A program made the position numbers and the translations under genes. Source: Saussurea involucrata (lineage: Eukaryota; Streptophyta; Magnoliopsida; Asterales; Asteraceae). Taken from it: a stretch of 64,000 bases of DNA. Position 1 is the first letter of the stretch; every line of letters begins with the position of its first letter. The stretch covers positions 95,316,295-95,380,294 of the forward strand of contig CM066327.1 in NCBI GenBank assembly GCA_033807775.1, read 5' to 3'. Shown here one piece after another: positions 45,662-57,717 of this stretch. A model generated the notes under the pieces. That model worked only from the letters and a program-made list of their open reading frames with translations. It was not told the DNA's origin and searched no databases.

Positions 45662-46766
45662 GACCTACGATATGACGGGGCCGTCATACGTCACACCGCC
45701 ACCTTACAGTATATCGGGGTCGTCGTACGTCACACAACCATCGTACATGCAAAATGTAAGTTTTTTTGTTAGTTTTGGTTTAATTGTGAACATGGTGAAA
45801 TTGTACTTAAAATAACGAATATTAATTTTCAGATGACATCTCCTTATGACGTCAGGTCGTCCTTCATTTCGGATGTCATGGACGCGTATTTTTCCTCTTC
45901 CGTCTAGTCTTTGGGGTTCGCAACCTCCCAGTCGATGGGGTCGGGGATTGGCACCATCCCAGCGCAGGGTAGCAGTCCGATGAGGCCATGTGGTAGTGAC
46001 GTCGTTATTGGAGAGCACTTCAGTCTGGAAGATGACGAAGATGACCCGATAGATGTGACAGCACCACAGACGGGGGTGGCAGCACCGAAGACGGAGGTGG
46101 CAGCACCTGCTAGGCCAGTTTGGGAGACGGGTTGGGGGAAATGGTTTCATAGCCCATTTACAAAACAACCAGATACCACACCGGTCCCTCAAAAAAAAAC
46201 TAGGGCAAGGGTGAATGCAAAGGGAAACGGAAAAGAAAAGGGAAAGGTGACTTCATCGACGCCCTTGCCGCCCGTTTCGGCGTTGGATATCATGGACTAA
46301 GCCGCAATCGTAATCTCCCGACCCTATTAATTCATTATATGCCAACCTGCCCTTGGAGAACAAGTTTTTCGAAGTACTGCTGGCATGTGACGCGGCTGAC
46401 TCTGAACTGGATGATTTGGTTAGTATTGAAGTTTAAAATTTAAATATAGACATATAATCAAATATATTTCTTATTACAGGTCTAACAATCTATGTTTTGT
46501 GTATAGCATATCGACTGTTGGATCAAAAAGATCTAAGAGGCCCGTCCTACAAACGCGAGGTGGGGGGCCATGATAACTATTTTTTTTATATGCTAGTCCG
46601 ACCGGATCAAGGTGCGTTATCCGTGTATCGGACCTGCAATGGTGAGGAAAATATGCCGCATTGGGCGAACCTCGATCGGGTATCGAAATCAATTTACATC
46701 TATTTTATTTAACTTGTTTGTTACTAACTATTTGTTTGTTATTGTAATATTTCAGGTGTACATCCT

Positions 46767-47738
46767 TGTTGGTCCCGAAGGCCTATACAAGTTTGTAGAA
46801 GGGGGGGGGGGGGGTTGAATACAAACACACAGATTTTACTTTTCTAAATTGTTTATTGATAAATCATTAACAATTTACAGCTTGTTGCGGAAACAAGATT
46901 AAGGATAAACCTAAATCTAAACAAGTTGGAACACTAAGGTTTCTTGCACTAAGAGAGATAAGGAAATTACTAATAATAACCTATCTTGAGATAAGAGATT
47001 GAACTTGTCCAGAGTTTGCAAGTTACTTCAAAAGAAGTGGGTTCATCTCTTTATATACTGCATGCATTTAATGCAAGTCAGTATACACTTTACACGTGTC
47101 ATCAGCTGGTTGGTTGCATGTCATTGACCTTGGTTGACAACCTTAGTAGCCGCATGGATGAACAGTGTAGTATCAGAGTGGTTGTACGATTTCAGACAGT
47201 CGGAGGTTCTTTTCTGACATTTCGTACGGAGTCGTGCAAGGGGGGTTAAGACAAAAGTACTTTGTACGGAGGACTTCATGATCATCTTTCGTTGATTCAG
47301 AGCATTATCATTTTCTATTCAGCGAATGATAAAGTTCAGCGATAGCTGAAGTCTTGTACTTGATACTTCACGTTGAGTGAACAAATCTGAGTCTTCGTTG
47401 ATCCGCATCAGTTCATTAGGAGACTTGTCGCTGGTTCTTGAGCTTGATCTTCGACTTCAGTGTAGAACCTTTGTTTACGTGAAACTTGTCTTCAGGGATC
47501 ATAAGTAAACAACTAACTTATCAGCGATCATCATAATGAATAAACAGACTCAGAGCATTAATGGTGAACAGTGTTCGCTGAATGTTTAATTTAAAGAGCG
47601 AGAGTTTCTATCATCGGTACTGTAAGATCTTAGTACTTATCAGCGATAGTGAAACTCTGATACATAGTGTTTACTTACAATTTTCACTAAGTATATAAGA
47701 GAGGGTCTTTATCAAATCACTGAGGGTTTGGATTAATA
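46767..47738 (-). repeat. 3' LTR of the Sirevirus (972 bp)
   Basis: On the minus strand it starts TATTAATCC (first dinucleotide TA, probably mutated from TG) after the PPT and ends CTTCGGGACCAACA. It includes a TATATAAAG box at about 47046-47056 and a run of 14 C (46801-46814 as G on plus) just before the end. Six TCGCTGA/TCAGCGA heptamers are scattered in it or just beside it. Confidence 0.85.
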
Positions 47739-47748
47739 ATCTCCCCCT
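47739..47748 (-). other. Polypurine tract of the Sirevirus
   Basis: The minus strand reads AGGGGGAGAT directly before the LTR, the same as in the gag-only elements. Confidence 0.85.
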
Positions 47749-49237
47749 ATTTGATTATGACATAGCAACAAAGAAAATTGCTATTTAATGAAAACATAAG
47801 GATAAAAAGAACTCATAAAATATTTGTCCCTTTTACTGTTTTCTGGGATCTTTTCAGTACTGATGGAGTAAAGTACATTCGCTGAAATCTTTCTTTAAAA
47901 CTTTGAATCAGGTTACAAAGAGAAATGGAAAGATTACAAGTACAAGTTACAAGTACAGAAGAATAACTGATACAATAGAGAAAAAGGCGATCATATCAGC
48001 TTGTAAAGGGTTCTTCCTTGATGAGAAGTTCATCAAGGGTCTTTGATGTGGGAATCATCCAGTCAGGGACGGTTACACCTTGTTTTCTTTTGATCAGAGC
48101 TGCTTCAAAAATCAAGGGTTTCAGGTGTCTAGCTTTGATGTCACGTCTGACTTCACACCAGTATACGAGATCTCTGAGTTGTTCGATGGGAGCGATGTGG
48201 AGCTCAGAGATACGTTGAAAGTGATGATTTCCATAGCAGTCTAAAAAGAATATACCATAGGGATCACTTACAACTGTGCCAGGAATGAATGTTTCTCCAG
48301 GTGGTAGGGAGGTGTCAAGCATTGAGAGATCGGCATCAGGGCCAACAATTTCAGCACGAGAGAAACCAATGCCCGTTTCATTCCGAATATGAGGACCTGA
48401 ACCAGAGGCTTTCTTTTTCTTATCAGAGACTTTTCTTGGTTGAGGAAGAGTAGGAGGAATATCCACAGCAGATGAAAGCAGGTCGATCTGTTTGTTTAAG
48501 ATCTTCTCTACATGGCTTTTGAACTTTGAGCGCGATCCCTGAATGGCTAATTTTGTTTCTAACCATTCAGAGAGACCAAACTTTTCTAAGGTAGCAGCAT
48601 AGAAGGTTTGCTTGGTTTTGTCATCTCTGTAGACATCCACTTCAATAACAGGAACTTCAGCGTACAGTCTTCCTCTGATGTTTGCCTTGATGATTTTGGA
48701 TGGTCTAGATCGATAGGTCAGCATTTGTTTAGCCCATACCAAAGTCGTATCAGAGACCTTAGTCTTTTCTCTAACGATCTCTTGAGCATCATCCCATAGC
48801 TGACGTTGAACATCAATAGGAACTCTTTTCAGCTTGGGGTCTTTTATTGATCGTTTAGAAAGCTGGATGGCGTATTCTCTGTCCTTTTCTTCAGCTTCCT
48901 TTCTTTCAGTGATTAGGCGTTCAACTCTGAGGTGTTCCTTGTATTCCTTTTTGGAAATTCTGAACTTTGGAGGAACTGAAGGAAGTTGGTCACGCCTCAG
49001 AATGATTCGCTGATCCTCGAATCGCTTTATTATCTCCTCTCTTCTTTTCTGATCCTCTTCACTTAGCTTTTGAGGAGCTAAGGAAGGTCTGCCTCTGTGC
49101 GAGAGTAGCTGTTCTTCTGGTTCATCAGTCTCAGAGATTAAATCTAAGACTGGGATTATTTCTTCAGCAGCAGCTGGTATTATTGGTGAAGTCGCAGTTG
49201 TGGAGCTTTCAGCGATATCCTCAAACAGGGGAGAGGA

Positions 49238-49376
49238 CTAGCTGAAACACAGCGATCTTACGAGTAAGAACTTGGGTAGAATCAGATAGAGAGAATTGGT
49301 TCAAGTATATAGGCTTGGGTAGTAGAACTGATAGTGTATGATAGAGGAGGGATGGAGTGAGAGATGTTTAGTGTAC
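49238..49376 (-). other. Candidate intron in the third ORF
   Basis: The donor (TGTCAG|GTACAC) and acceptor (TTTCAGCTAG|TCC) connect two long frames at complete codons. The intron itself contains a stop. Confidence 0.5.
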
Positions 49377-50135
49377 CTGACAAACCGGCTTTTCAAGCAA
49401 GATCGTTAGATTGTTATCTTCAGCGATGCTTTTGCCTTTGCCTTTCTCAGCTCCAGAGGCTGAGGGCTTTGTCTTTGTCTGCTCCCCTGAAGGTTCATTT
49501 ATCGAGATTCCCTTAAGAACTTTGATCTTCGAAGCAGGTTTGACGATAAAGAAGTCATCGTCATCTTCGTCATCATCATCATCATTCTTTGGAGAAGAGG
49601 ATGGTTCATCATCTGGGATGTCGACGACTTCATCATCTTCTGCTTCGGATTAGGTTTTATCAGCTTCTTCTTCGAGTTGCTCCCCCTCAGATACAGAGGC
49701 GAGCTTCTCGGTTTCCTCAGGGTTTTCATCTCCCTGAGGTCCAGCGGTGGTTTCTTCAGCATCCTTCTCTCCCCTGATAGATTCATCATGGGAAAGGTCT
49801 TCAGCGCTCTTGGAGAGATCTTCAGCGCTCTTCTCTCCCTCTTTTTCATGATGACTGGGGGAGGAATGGGTTGACTCAGCAGCGTTGGTAGGTTCTCTGT
49901 CTTCTTGGCCAAAGATACCTATCAAGTCTTCAATCTTTGCTATTCTGTCTTGAAGGCCAGAGATAGCAGGATTGATCTTTTCCAGCTCAGTGCGATCCGC
50001 CGCTGTGAAATTGTCAGATGTAGAGACAGGGGCAGGAACAGGAGTATTCGCTTTCTGTAGTAGCTGCTCGATCATCGATTTCATCGAACTAACATCGTTC
50101 TTTACAGAGCCTAAGTCAGTCTTTACAGTAGACAT

Positions 50136-50390
50136 TGTTAGAGCATTGTTGTATTCAAGATTTACTGTAAAGTCAATGTACTGTATGAGTCTATACAGTA
50201 TTGTGAATGCCTTTATACCTTGTATGTCATGGGTATAAATAGGCTTGTCTAGTTCATTTGTTAGAAAGCTTTTGTAATCTTTTAGAAACCTTTTGTAATC
50301 CTTTGAGCTCAATACATGGATGACATATTTGCTCTCTAGATTCTCTCTCACTACATTCATATCTTATTGCTAGAGATTTGGGATTTATCA
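50136..50390 (+). repeat. 5' LTR of gag-only element copy 2
   Basis: It starts TGTTAGAGC, ends GGATTTATCA and holds a TATAAATA box near 50233. Confidence 0.93.
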
Positions 50391-50392
50391 AT

Positions 50393-50404
50393 TGGTATCA
50401 GAGC
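50393..50404 (+). other. Primer binding site of copy 2
   Basis: TGGTATCAGAGC lies 2 bp after the LTR, as in copy 1. Confidence 0.9.
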
Positions 50405-50815
50405 TAAACAGAAGATTCAAGCAGATCGAAGACCAAATTGAAGAATTTTTACACTAAAGCTGAAGAATTCGGATTGGGTGTTCATCACTATTCATCTATT
50501 TTTTTAAATTTTGATCTTTTGAATCAATTTCTTGCATCACTGAACTCGGAATTGATTACTGATCATCTTTAATTCTTGGATCAACATCAAAAACTGCACA
50601 TAATCATCTGATTTGATCAATTTTTAAGATTTTTTTCGAAAACCAAAAATTCACTGTTTTGATCTTAATCTGTTCAAATTGATCGAATTGTGAATTGCAA
50701 TCAACAGAAAAAGTGTGCGGATTTCAATTACGAACAATTTGATATAAGATTCATCACAATTGATCAAGAATTGAAGAAGTTATGGCAGATTAAGTGATTT
50801 TGAAGTTCGAAGTGC

Positions 50816-51440
50816 AGAATTCGGATCATTCTTGGTGAATTCGGATCATTCATACTCAATTCGGATCATTCATAAAGAATTCGGATTGTTCTTGGCATCA
50901 TAAGTGTAGAATTCGACTCAAGAAGAATTCGAATTCATAGAATTCGAATCCTATTAGATTCGAATTGTAGAGAATTCGAACCCTTGCGGATTCGAATTGG
51001 ATGAATTCGAACCCTTATGGATTCGAATTGGATGAATTCGAACCCTTATGGATTCGAATTGGTTGAATTCGAACCTAAGTACATTCGAATTGAGTGAATT
51101 CGAACCAAGTTAAGTCCGAATTGGGTGAATTCGAACCAAGTTAAGTTCGAATTGAGTGAATTCGAACCCAGTTACATCCGAATTGAGTGAATTCGAATCC
51201 TTCTTCATTCGAATTGAGTGAATTCGAATCCTTCTTCATTCGAATTGAGTGAATTTGAATCCTTCTTCATCCGAATTCATTGAATTCGAACCCTTATTCA
51301 TCCGAATTCATTGAATTCGAATCCTTATACACCCGAATTCATTGAATTCGAACCCTTATTCATCCGAATTCATTGAATTCGAATCCTTATACATCCGAAT
51401 TCATTGAATTCGAACCCTTATACATTCGAATTCATTGATT
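50816..51440 (+). repeat. Expanded GAATTC minisatellite in copy 2 leader
   Basis: It has the same repeat type as 6906-7302 but is about 230 bp longer, with subtypes GAATTCGAACCAAGTTAAG and GAATTCGAATCCTTCTTCAT. Its length changes faster than the rest of the element. Confidence 0.9.
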
Positions 51441-51609
51441 AAAAAAAAAAGAGTTTTTTAAAAAAAAAAAATTATCTCGAAATTTTTCCTATAGTGTATT
51501 TCATACACTGTAAGAGCTTTTCAAGAAAAATTTTTATATAATTTTTTTGTGTATTTTCATACACTGTCTGCTTGATCTTCTGAACGATCAATTTCTAGCA
51601 ATATTCAAA

Positions 51610-53388
51610 ATGGTTTTACAACAAGTTATTGTTAAAAGCAGTGGTGAAGATTTGAAGCAAACTCTGAAAAAGGAGATTCCTCCAATTGCAAAAGTTTTTG
51701 TTAAACCAAATGTAAAGTTGCAACAAGTCATTATAACAGAAACATCTGTTAATTCACATGTATCTGTTAAACCAAATAATGAAGTGTTGCAACAAGTCAT
51801 AATAACAAAAACACCTCCAAAGCCACTTGAAAAAGTTAAGGCAAATAATGGAATTTTGCAACAAGTTATTTTATCAGAAACATCTCCTATATCAGAAACT
51901 CCTGTTAAAGATAATGCTTCAAATTCTTCAACTCCTATTTTAAATAAAGCATTGGAAGAAGAAAATGTTAATCTGAAAAGACAAATTTTAGACATTTCTT
52001 CTTCAAATGCTAAACTTACTAAAAGAATAACTGATCTTGAAGTTTATATTGCAGATCTTGAAGCAAAGAAAGACAACTCAAGTCTGCACGATCAAATCGA
52101 GAATCTTCAAGAGAAAGTAACAACTCTTCAAAAAGAAAATGCCGATTTGAAGAGTAGAGAAGAAAAGAGAGTGAAGTGGAACTTAAAGTTACATGCTCAA
52201 TTAAAAGAAGTTAAAGAAATAGGGAAAATTTTGGACAGTGAAAATGCCGATCTAAAGAGAAAACTGTCTAATTTTTCTTTTGAAGAAAAGAAAGTTTTTG
52301 AAGAAAAGAAAGAGACTGAGCTGAAATGTATAAAACTTTCAAAACAAGTTTCAGACTTTGAGAAAGTTTTATTTTTAGAAAAAGACAAGCTCGAAAAAGA
52401 AAGAGCTAAATTTGAAACTGAACGAAATTTTTTTGAGATTAAAAGTTCTGAACTTTCCATAAAAAGCTCTGAATTATAAAATCTTTTGGAAAAGGAAAGA
52501 AAAGATTTCACGGAAAAGAAAAATCTCTTTGAAAAGGAAAGTAAAACCCTTAAAAAGAAAAATATGGAAATTTTCAAAGAGATTACTGATAAAAGAAGGT
52601 TTTTGGAAAAAGATTTTGAATCGGAACGTGTATATTTTGAAGATGTGATTCTTAATCTTACCAAAAGATTATCTGGTTTATCAGCTGATATTATGAAGGA
52701 TCAGTTGATCAAATCTGATCTCCAAAAGAAATTTGATCTAATTTCTAAAGAGAAAAATGTTTTAATAAACAAAGTCAAAGAACTTGAAGACGTCATTTTT
52801 AAATTTGATGTCTCAAAGCAGACCGGTCATAATTCTATCTTTCAGACTCCATTTGTTGATTCAAATGATTCTGAATGCTCTTTTAAAACTGCTTCAAGTT
52901 CAAGTTTTAAAAACATTTCTTCTAAACAATTTAATAGATCAACAGATTTCTCAAAAGGTCGGATTCGTTCAACAAATCTCTTCTATAATCCTCTGTATGA
53001 TAAATCAGATAACAAAACAAATGTGCCTAAAGTTAATACTTCCAAACCTGAAGAAGTTCCAGTCTTCAAGAGGGTAAAGATGGAATGGAGAGTCAAAGGC
53101 ACAACAGTTCCAAAGAAAAATGTGCCAAAATCATTTGTATCCACATCAAATGCAAAGAAGAACAATACGCCAAAAGGTAAATCTTATGCTAAACCTAATC
53201 CTATTCATTATGTAAATCATCTGATTAGGTTGGCACATAAGAAAATCTATTGTTCTTACTGTGGATCAAATGACTTTGTGCATAAAGATTATACTTCTTA
53301 TTGGTATGGTTCTTACAGTATTCCTTGTAAGAAATCTACACCTAACCCACTAGGACCCAAATGCCATTGGGTACCAAAATCTGCTTAA
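51610..53388 (+). pseudogene. Gag-like ORF of copy 2, one nonsense
   Basis: It has exactly the same 1779-bp span as the copy 1 ORF (start MVLQQVIVKS, end WVPKSA). TAA at 52477-52479 replaces the GAA of SELENLLEK, splitting it into 289 and about 303 codons. The C-x2-C motif has lost its preceding Cys (IYCSYCG). Most other differences are single substitutions, and no frameshift has accumulated. Confidence 0.88.
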
Positions 53389-55564
53389 TCTGTTTTGCAG
53401 GTTCATCATGTGTTGTACTGAATTGTAGATACATACCACACACATGACTGAAAACAGAAGAGAAGCGGCGTATTTTTTGAAGAATATTTGTACCCTTAAG
53501 GGGGAGCAAAGATCAATGGCTTCTAAACATCTCAGTTTAGAACCCGTTCTTCAACGACAATGGTTTCTAAACATATCAGTTTAGGAGAATTTGGCTTTTG
53601 AATATATCAGTTCAAAACCCGTGCTTCAACGACTATGGCTTCTGAACAATTCAGTTCAGGACCCGTACTTTAAAGACTAAGACTTCTAAACAAATCAGTT
53701 TAGAACTCACACTTCTCAGGTAATATCCTTAACTGCTATATATTTTTGTTTCAAGAAACAAGTGGCAAAAGGTAACATTGGATTATATTTGTTTCTACTG
53801 ATTTGAAAACTTGAAACTTTACAAATTTAATTCAATAAGATGAAATTTTCAATTTTCATTCAATGAATTAAATGTGTGCTAAAAGATGATTTTACAAGAA
53901 ACTTTGTACTATCTGAGTTAGATTTGCTTCAATTTTCACCTCTAAAATAAATCGAAAGGTCAGCAAAACATGAATGAAATTATGCTGAATGCTCAAAGTT
54001 ATGTGAATCTGGACTTATATAGAATATAATGCTCAAAAAGCCTATTTTGTCAAAATGATGGATGGAAATGAAAATATGGGAGAAGCACTATGTTTTAGAA
54101 CCAAGTGATTGAGATGCATTATGTTTTTAAATCAAATCATTTAGTTTGAAAGTTTGTACCTGTGGCCTTTCTGGTTTGGGAGAGTAAGTCCTAAGGGGTG
54201 CTCGACACCTAGTCCCTAAGATCAACTGGTCTGGGATCGGCTGACCCAAATCCTGCAATAGAACCAGATAGAAAGCCATGTTCTACTGGTACAAATGGGT
54301 TTAAGATATATCGATGTGGCCTTTCTGGTTTGGGAAATTAAGTTCTAAGGGGTGCTCGTCACCTAGCACCTAAGGCAACTGGTCTGGGATCTGCTAACCC
54401 AAATCCTTCTATAGAACCAGATAGAAAGTCATGTTTAACGGTGTATCTTATTCTTACTAAACTTTTTAATCAAAAGATGCCAATGTGCACAAATCAAAAG
54501 ATGCCAATGAGCACAAAAGAAAAGATGCCAATGAGCACACATCTCTTGAAACTTGGGAAAATACAAAGTCGCGATAAACCCGTAAATTTGTGAAAATTCT
54601 GATTTTGGACAAATAGTGTGAGTAGAGCAAAATATTCTTATATGTTTTAGAATTGCATATGCTTGATGCTAATCATATTTCGCATGTTAGCACACCAAAT
54701 AGATTTAATAAAGGGGTTGAAACTGAACATTTTTTAACTTGATATACAATCATGACTTGTTCTTGCATCCAAACACATAAAGTTGAATTTCTTTTGTAAA
54801 GTTTTCAAATGATCAAATGTTTGTAGTTATAAAATAAAATTCAATGAATGTTATTTTCCTTGTGTAAATTTGTTTTAAAATTTGTGCTACAATTTCAAAT
54901 ACTGTACATTATTGAAATATATGCATACTTTCAGGGGGAGAAAATAAATTGCTCCAGAATTCTTATTTTGAGGGGGAGCAAGGTTATTCTGTAAGGAGGA
55001 GATTGTTAGCAATACTAAAAAACACGACTGAAATTGAAAATGGTTTTCGATGATTATGATGCTCACCATCATCGAAAAAGGGGGAGAAATGTTTAATTTC
55101 AATTTCATGTCAAAGAGTTTTCAAATCAAATATATTTCAAGTCAAAGATTCGTGAACAAAGACTGAAGATTGGGGAGAAGGATCATGTGAAGTCCAAATG
55201 TTGCTGAATTTGGTTATCTTAGTTCTGAGTGGTTATCGGAATGCGCTTACACCTAAAAGTTCAACAATGTGGATGGTTTCACATCTTTCTGATCCAAACT
55301 CTAATCGTTTCTGATTTATCTTGTTCCGAATTGATGGTTCTATATAAAGATATGAAATCCATGTTCAAGACTTGAAGACAATCTGTTGAAGATTGTATTG
55401 AAGAAGGTTGATTTTTCAAAGAAAAAGACAATGACTTTTCATGTTTGTCTGAAGATTAGTGGAGATAAAGCTATTTGAAGATGGTTTGATAGAGTGTCTG
55501 TTTGAGAAGATTGACTTTACAAAGAGCTGAAGACTGCTATCATATTTTTTTAAATCTTGAATCC
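53389..55564 (+). other. 3' non-coding region of copy 2
   Basis: It starts TCTGTTTTGCAG after the stop, with the protease relic CACATGACTGAAAACAG at about 53442. GGGGGAG motifs occur near 53500, 54935, 54971 and 55081. It holds the 154-bp duplication at about 54161-54430. No coding frame is supported. Confidence 0.75.
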
Positions 55565-55576
55565 AAAGGGGGAGAT

Positions 55577-55831
55577 TGTTAGAGCATTGTTGTATTCAAG
55601 ATTTACTGTAAAGTCAATGTACTGTATGAGTCTATACAGTATTGTGAATGCCTTTATACCTTGTATGTCATGGGTATAAATAGGCTTGTCTAGTTCATTT
55701 GTTAGAAAGCTTTTGTAATCTTTTAGAAACCTTTTGTAATCCTTTGAGCTCAATACATGGATGACATATTTGCTCTCTAGATTCTCTCTCACTACATTTA
55801 TATCTTATTGCTAGAGATCAGGGATTTATCA
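55577..55831 (+). repeat. 3' LTR of gag-only element copy 2
   Basis: It is preceded by AAAGGGGGAGAT (55565-55576) and ends GGGATTTATCA, followed by the TSD gacat. Confidence 0.93.
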
Positions 55832-57717
55832 GACATATCTCCCTCTAGTTGTCCAACCGATGTCTTCAGCGTTGTGACCTCGCTGGACATGGATGAAACT
55901 GAATTTTTGAGAGAGGTGTAGTATGTGTAGATGTCAGCGAGCACCTTGGCGAAGTCGCTGAGAGTGTTATCAACTTGCTTCAAGTCATCTGTGGAAGCCT
56001 TCTTCTCCACCACCGTTGTCAGCTTGTTCAGATTCTCTCCAGCGTTTGTTACAGCTGTAGAATTATTAGAAAGAGTGGTGGTGAGATCTGTCAGCGTTGT
56101 CTCCACAACTTTCAGAGAGGCGTTGATGTGTCCCAAATTAGGACCTGTAACAAATAAAAACTTGTGAACATAGGAAAGCTCAGAAGTTTGGGGTTTAGTC
56201 ACAGTGTTTATGGGTTGGTGTGTACCTACAGGAGGATTGATTAACTCGTCAAAATTACGGGTTCCTGAAAAGTGTTCCATGTCATCTTCAAAAGTGCCCA
56301 TGGATTGTCCTGCAGGTCCTGTCTTCATCATTCCTGGAGAATCAGTTTTAGGTTCCGTAGAAATGATGGCAGCTCCAGCGAGATCTGGAGTAGAGACCAA
56401 ATGAGTAGAGGGAGGAGCGAAGGATAAGAATGGGGGTTGGGTTCTGAGTTCAGCGTTGGATTCGCTGACAATCACTTCATCAGTCTTTTGAGAGACTGAA
56501 GGAGGTTGGGTAGGTTCCAAGTTAGTAACCTCAGCGTTTAGAGACGCTAAAGTTGGGATGGAATGGATGGGTTGTTCAGGTGTGGCAGAGCGTACCACTG
56601 AACGTTCCTTCAGCTCTGCAGGAAGAGCTGAGGAGTCTTCAGCATGAGATTGCTGGGGTTGCTCCTTTGTTTTCTTGATCCTTTTAGAACCAAGTGGGGT
56701 AGATGAATATTTCCTTTTCTTAGAAGGAGAGGATTTTGTGGCCAGGGTATCAGCGATGGGTATTGTCGCTGAAGGAGCCACATAATGAGAAGAAGAAGGG
56801 TTGAGAAGAGTCAGGAGTGTAGAAAGACGTACCTCATTCACCATTGGTTTGAAGTCGAGTATCTTTGGGCCGACCTGAGAGAGTTTCAGGTCACCATCAG
56901 TTGGGTAGCTCTCCTTCAGGCCATATTGGAAGATGGCGCTGATGAATCGAGGGTAAGGAACCCATGGAGGTCTGTCAGCGATGGTGTCCACTCTTAGAAC
57001 TAGGTCATCATAGATAATCGATGCCCAGTCTATGTTGAGACCTATCAGCAGTGCATATCCCATTGCTTGCTGAGGTTTAGCGGCTTGGTCAGAGGAGCCG
57101 CTCTTTGCAGTCATGCAGCTGATTAGATGAGCGAAGATTAAATTCATCTCGCTGGGCATTTTTGATTTCTTGATAATCGTCAGCTTCTTCTCGGCCTTCA
57201 TGTCTCTGCCGATTTCCCATACATAGCCCATTGCATCGAAAAATGCAATGATGGCTTCCATGTCTGAGTTTTTCTTGGGGTCAGGGAGGGGAACGAATGG
57301 TTTTTCCTTGGTAGCGATGGGAAGGCTGAGAGCTTTGCGAATAATGGCAGGGGTGATCTTCATGGTGCCATATTCGATATCGCAGAGGATGCAATCGATT
57401 GTTTTGGAGGGGTCTTTGGCTGAAGGTAGTTGAGAGTGTCTGGCTGAGTACCAGAATTGTGAGAGCAAAAGCTGATGTGCAGGAGGTGTTATGGTCAGGG
57501 CTGTGGAGATGCATCAATTCTTTAGGAATTTCACAGCATCATCTAGATGTGTGACTTGCTTTCGAGGAGGAAACTCGAGAAGCGCATAGAGGTTGTTCAC
57601 CTTAGTCCAATCCAGTTTGTCAAGGGCAAACTTGACTTGAGGAGCCTTGAGGATGTCCACTTCCTCAGAATCAGCAGAGATGTTCTCAGCGGTAGCAGGA
57701 ATGTCAGACGAAGCCAT

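Larger units (their letters stand above)
40107..46766 (+). pseudogene. DUF1985/Ulp1-protease-type gene of a Mutator-like element, broken
   Basis: Exon 1 (40107-40127) encodes MSRVVGL and a GTAAGT donor. Exon 2 starts at 43184 (EDFFYTDLTLKC) and contains a DUF1985-like block (TPFGPWLEL, LVHTFLQLEV, ISFGRYEFCLIIGL). A MITE splits it at 43547-44220 and it resumes at 44229. A frame change before RRADKLSKMTMCGFTYAFK (about 44450-44470) shows decay. Further pieces are AWILEMFPICRNN (44611-), an acidic DEEEDEEDED stretch (44990-45040), a tandemly duplicated small exon (45342-45661), and an in-frame TAG near 45905. At 46509 HIDCWIK marks the start of the Ulp1 cysteine-protease region, which is cut at 46766 by the Sirevirus LTR. 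Captured Ulp1-like genes in plant MULEs are known. Domain names come from motif recognition. Confidence 0.7.
50136..55831 (+). mobile_element. Non-autonomous gag-only LTR retrotransposon, copy 2
   Basis: This 5696-bp element lies on the plus strand inside the minus-strand Sirevirus third ORF. It has 255-bp LTRs, a PBS, a PPT and a perfect TSD gacat (50131-50135 and 55832-55836). The LTRs differ at three positions (cattcat/catttat and gatttg/gatcag), so it is older than copy 1. Layout and sequence match copy 1 throughout. The LTRs are 11 bp shorter, lacking the agtaacactt part of copy 1. Its ORF has one nonsense. Confidence 0.95.
47996..57717 (-). pseudogene. Sirevirus third ORF after pol, spliced, about 1290 codons, interrupted
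   Basis: It begins MASSDIPATAEN at 57717 and ends at 47996. Segments 57717-55832, 50130-49377 and 49237-47996 total 3882 bp in one frame once the nested element and a 139-bp intron (GTACAC donor at 49376, CTAG acceptor) are removed. Stops are a TGA at 57514-57516 (in FLKN-x-CISTAL) and a TAA at 49650-49652. The N-terminal 300 residues (LSQFWYSARH, PAIIRKALSLP, GLNIDWASIIYDDL) resemble the protein often called putative plant transposon protein. The middle is low-complexity and acidic, with a coiled-coil section. The C terminus is basic. No membrane segment is evident, so an envelope role is not supported. Its function is unknown. Confidence 0.7.

Noticed and set aside
47996..57717. Calling the third ORF a viral envelope gene
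   Set aside because: No signal peptide, membrane segment or fusion-like region is visible. Only its position matches env-like ORFs.
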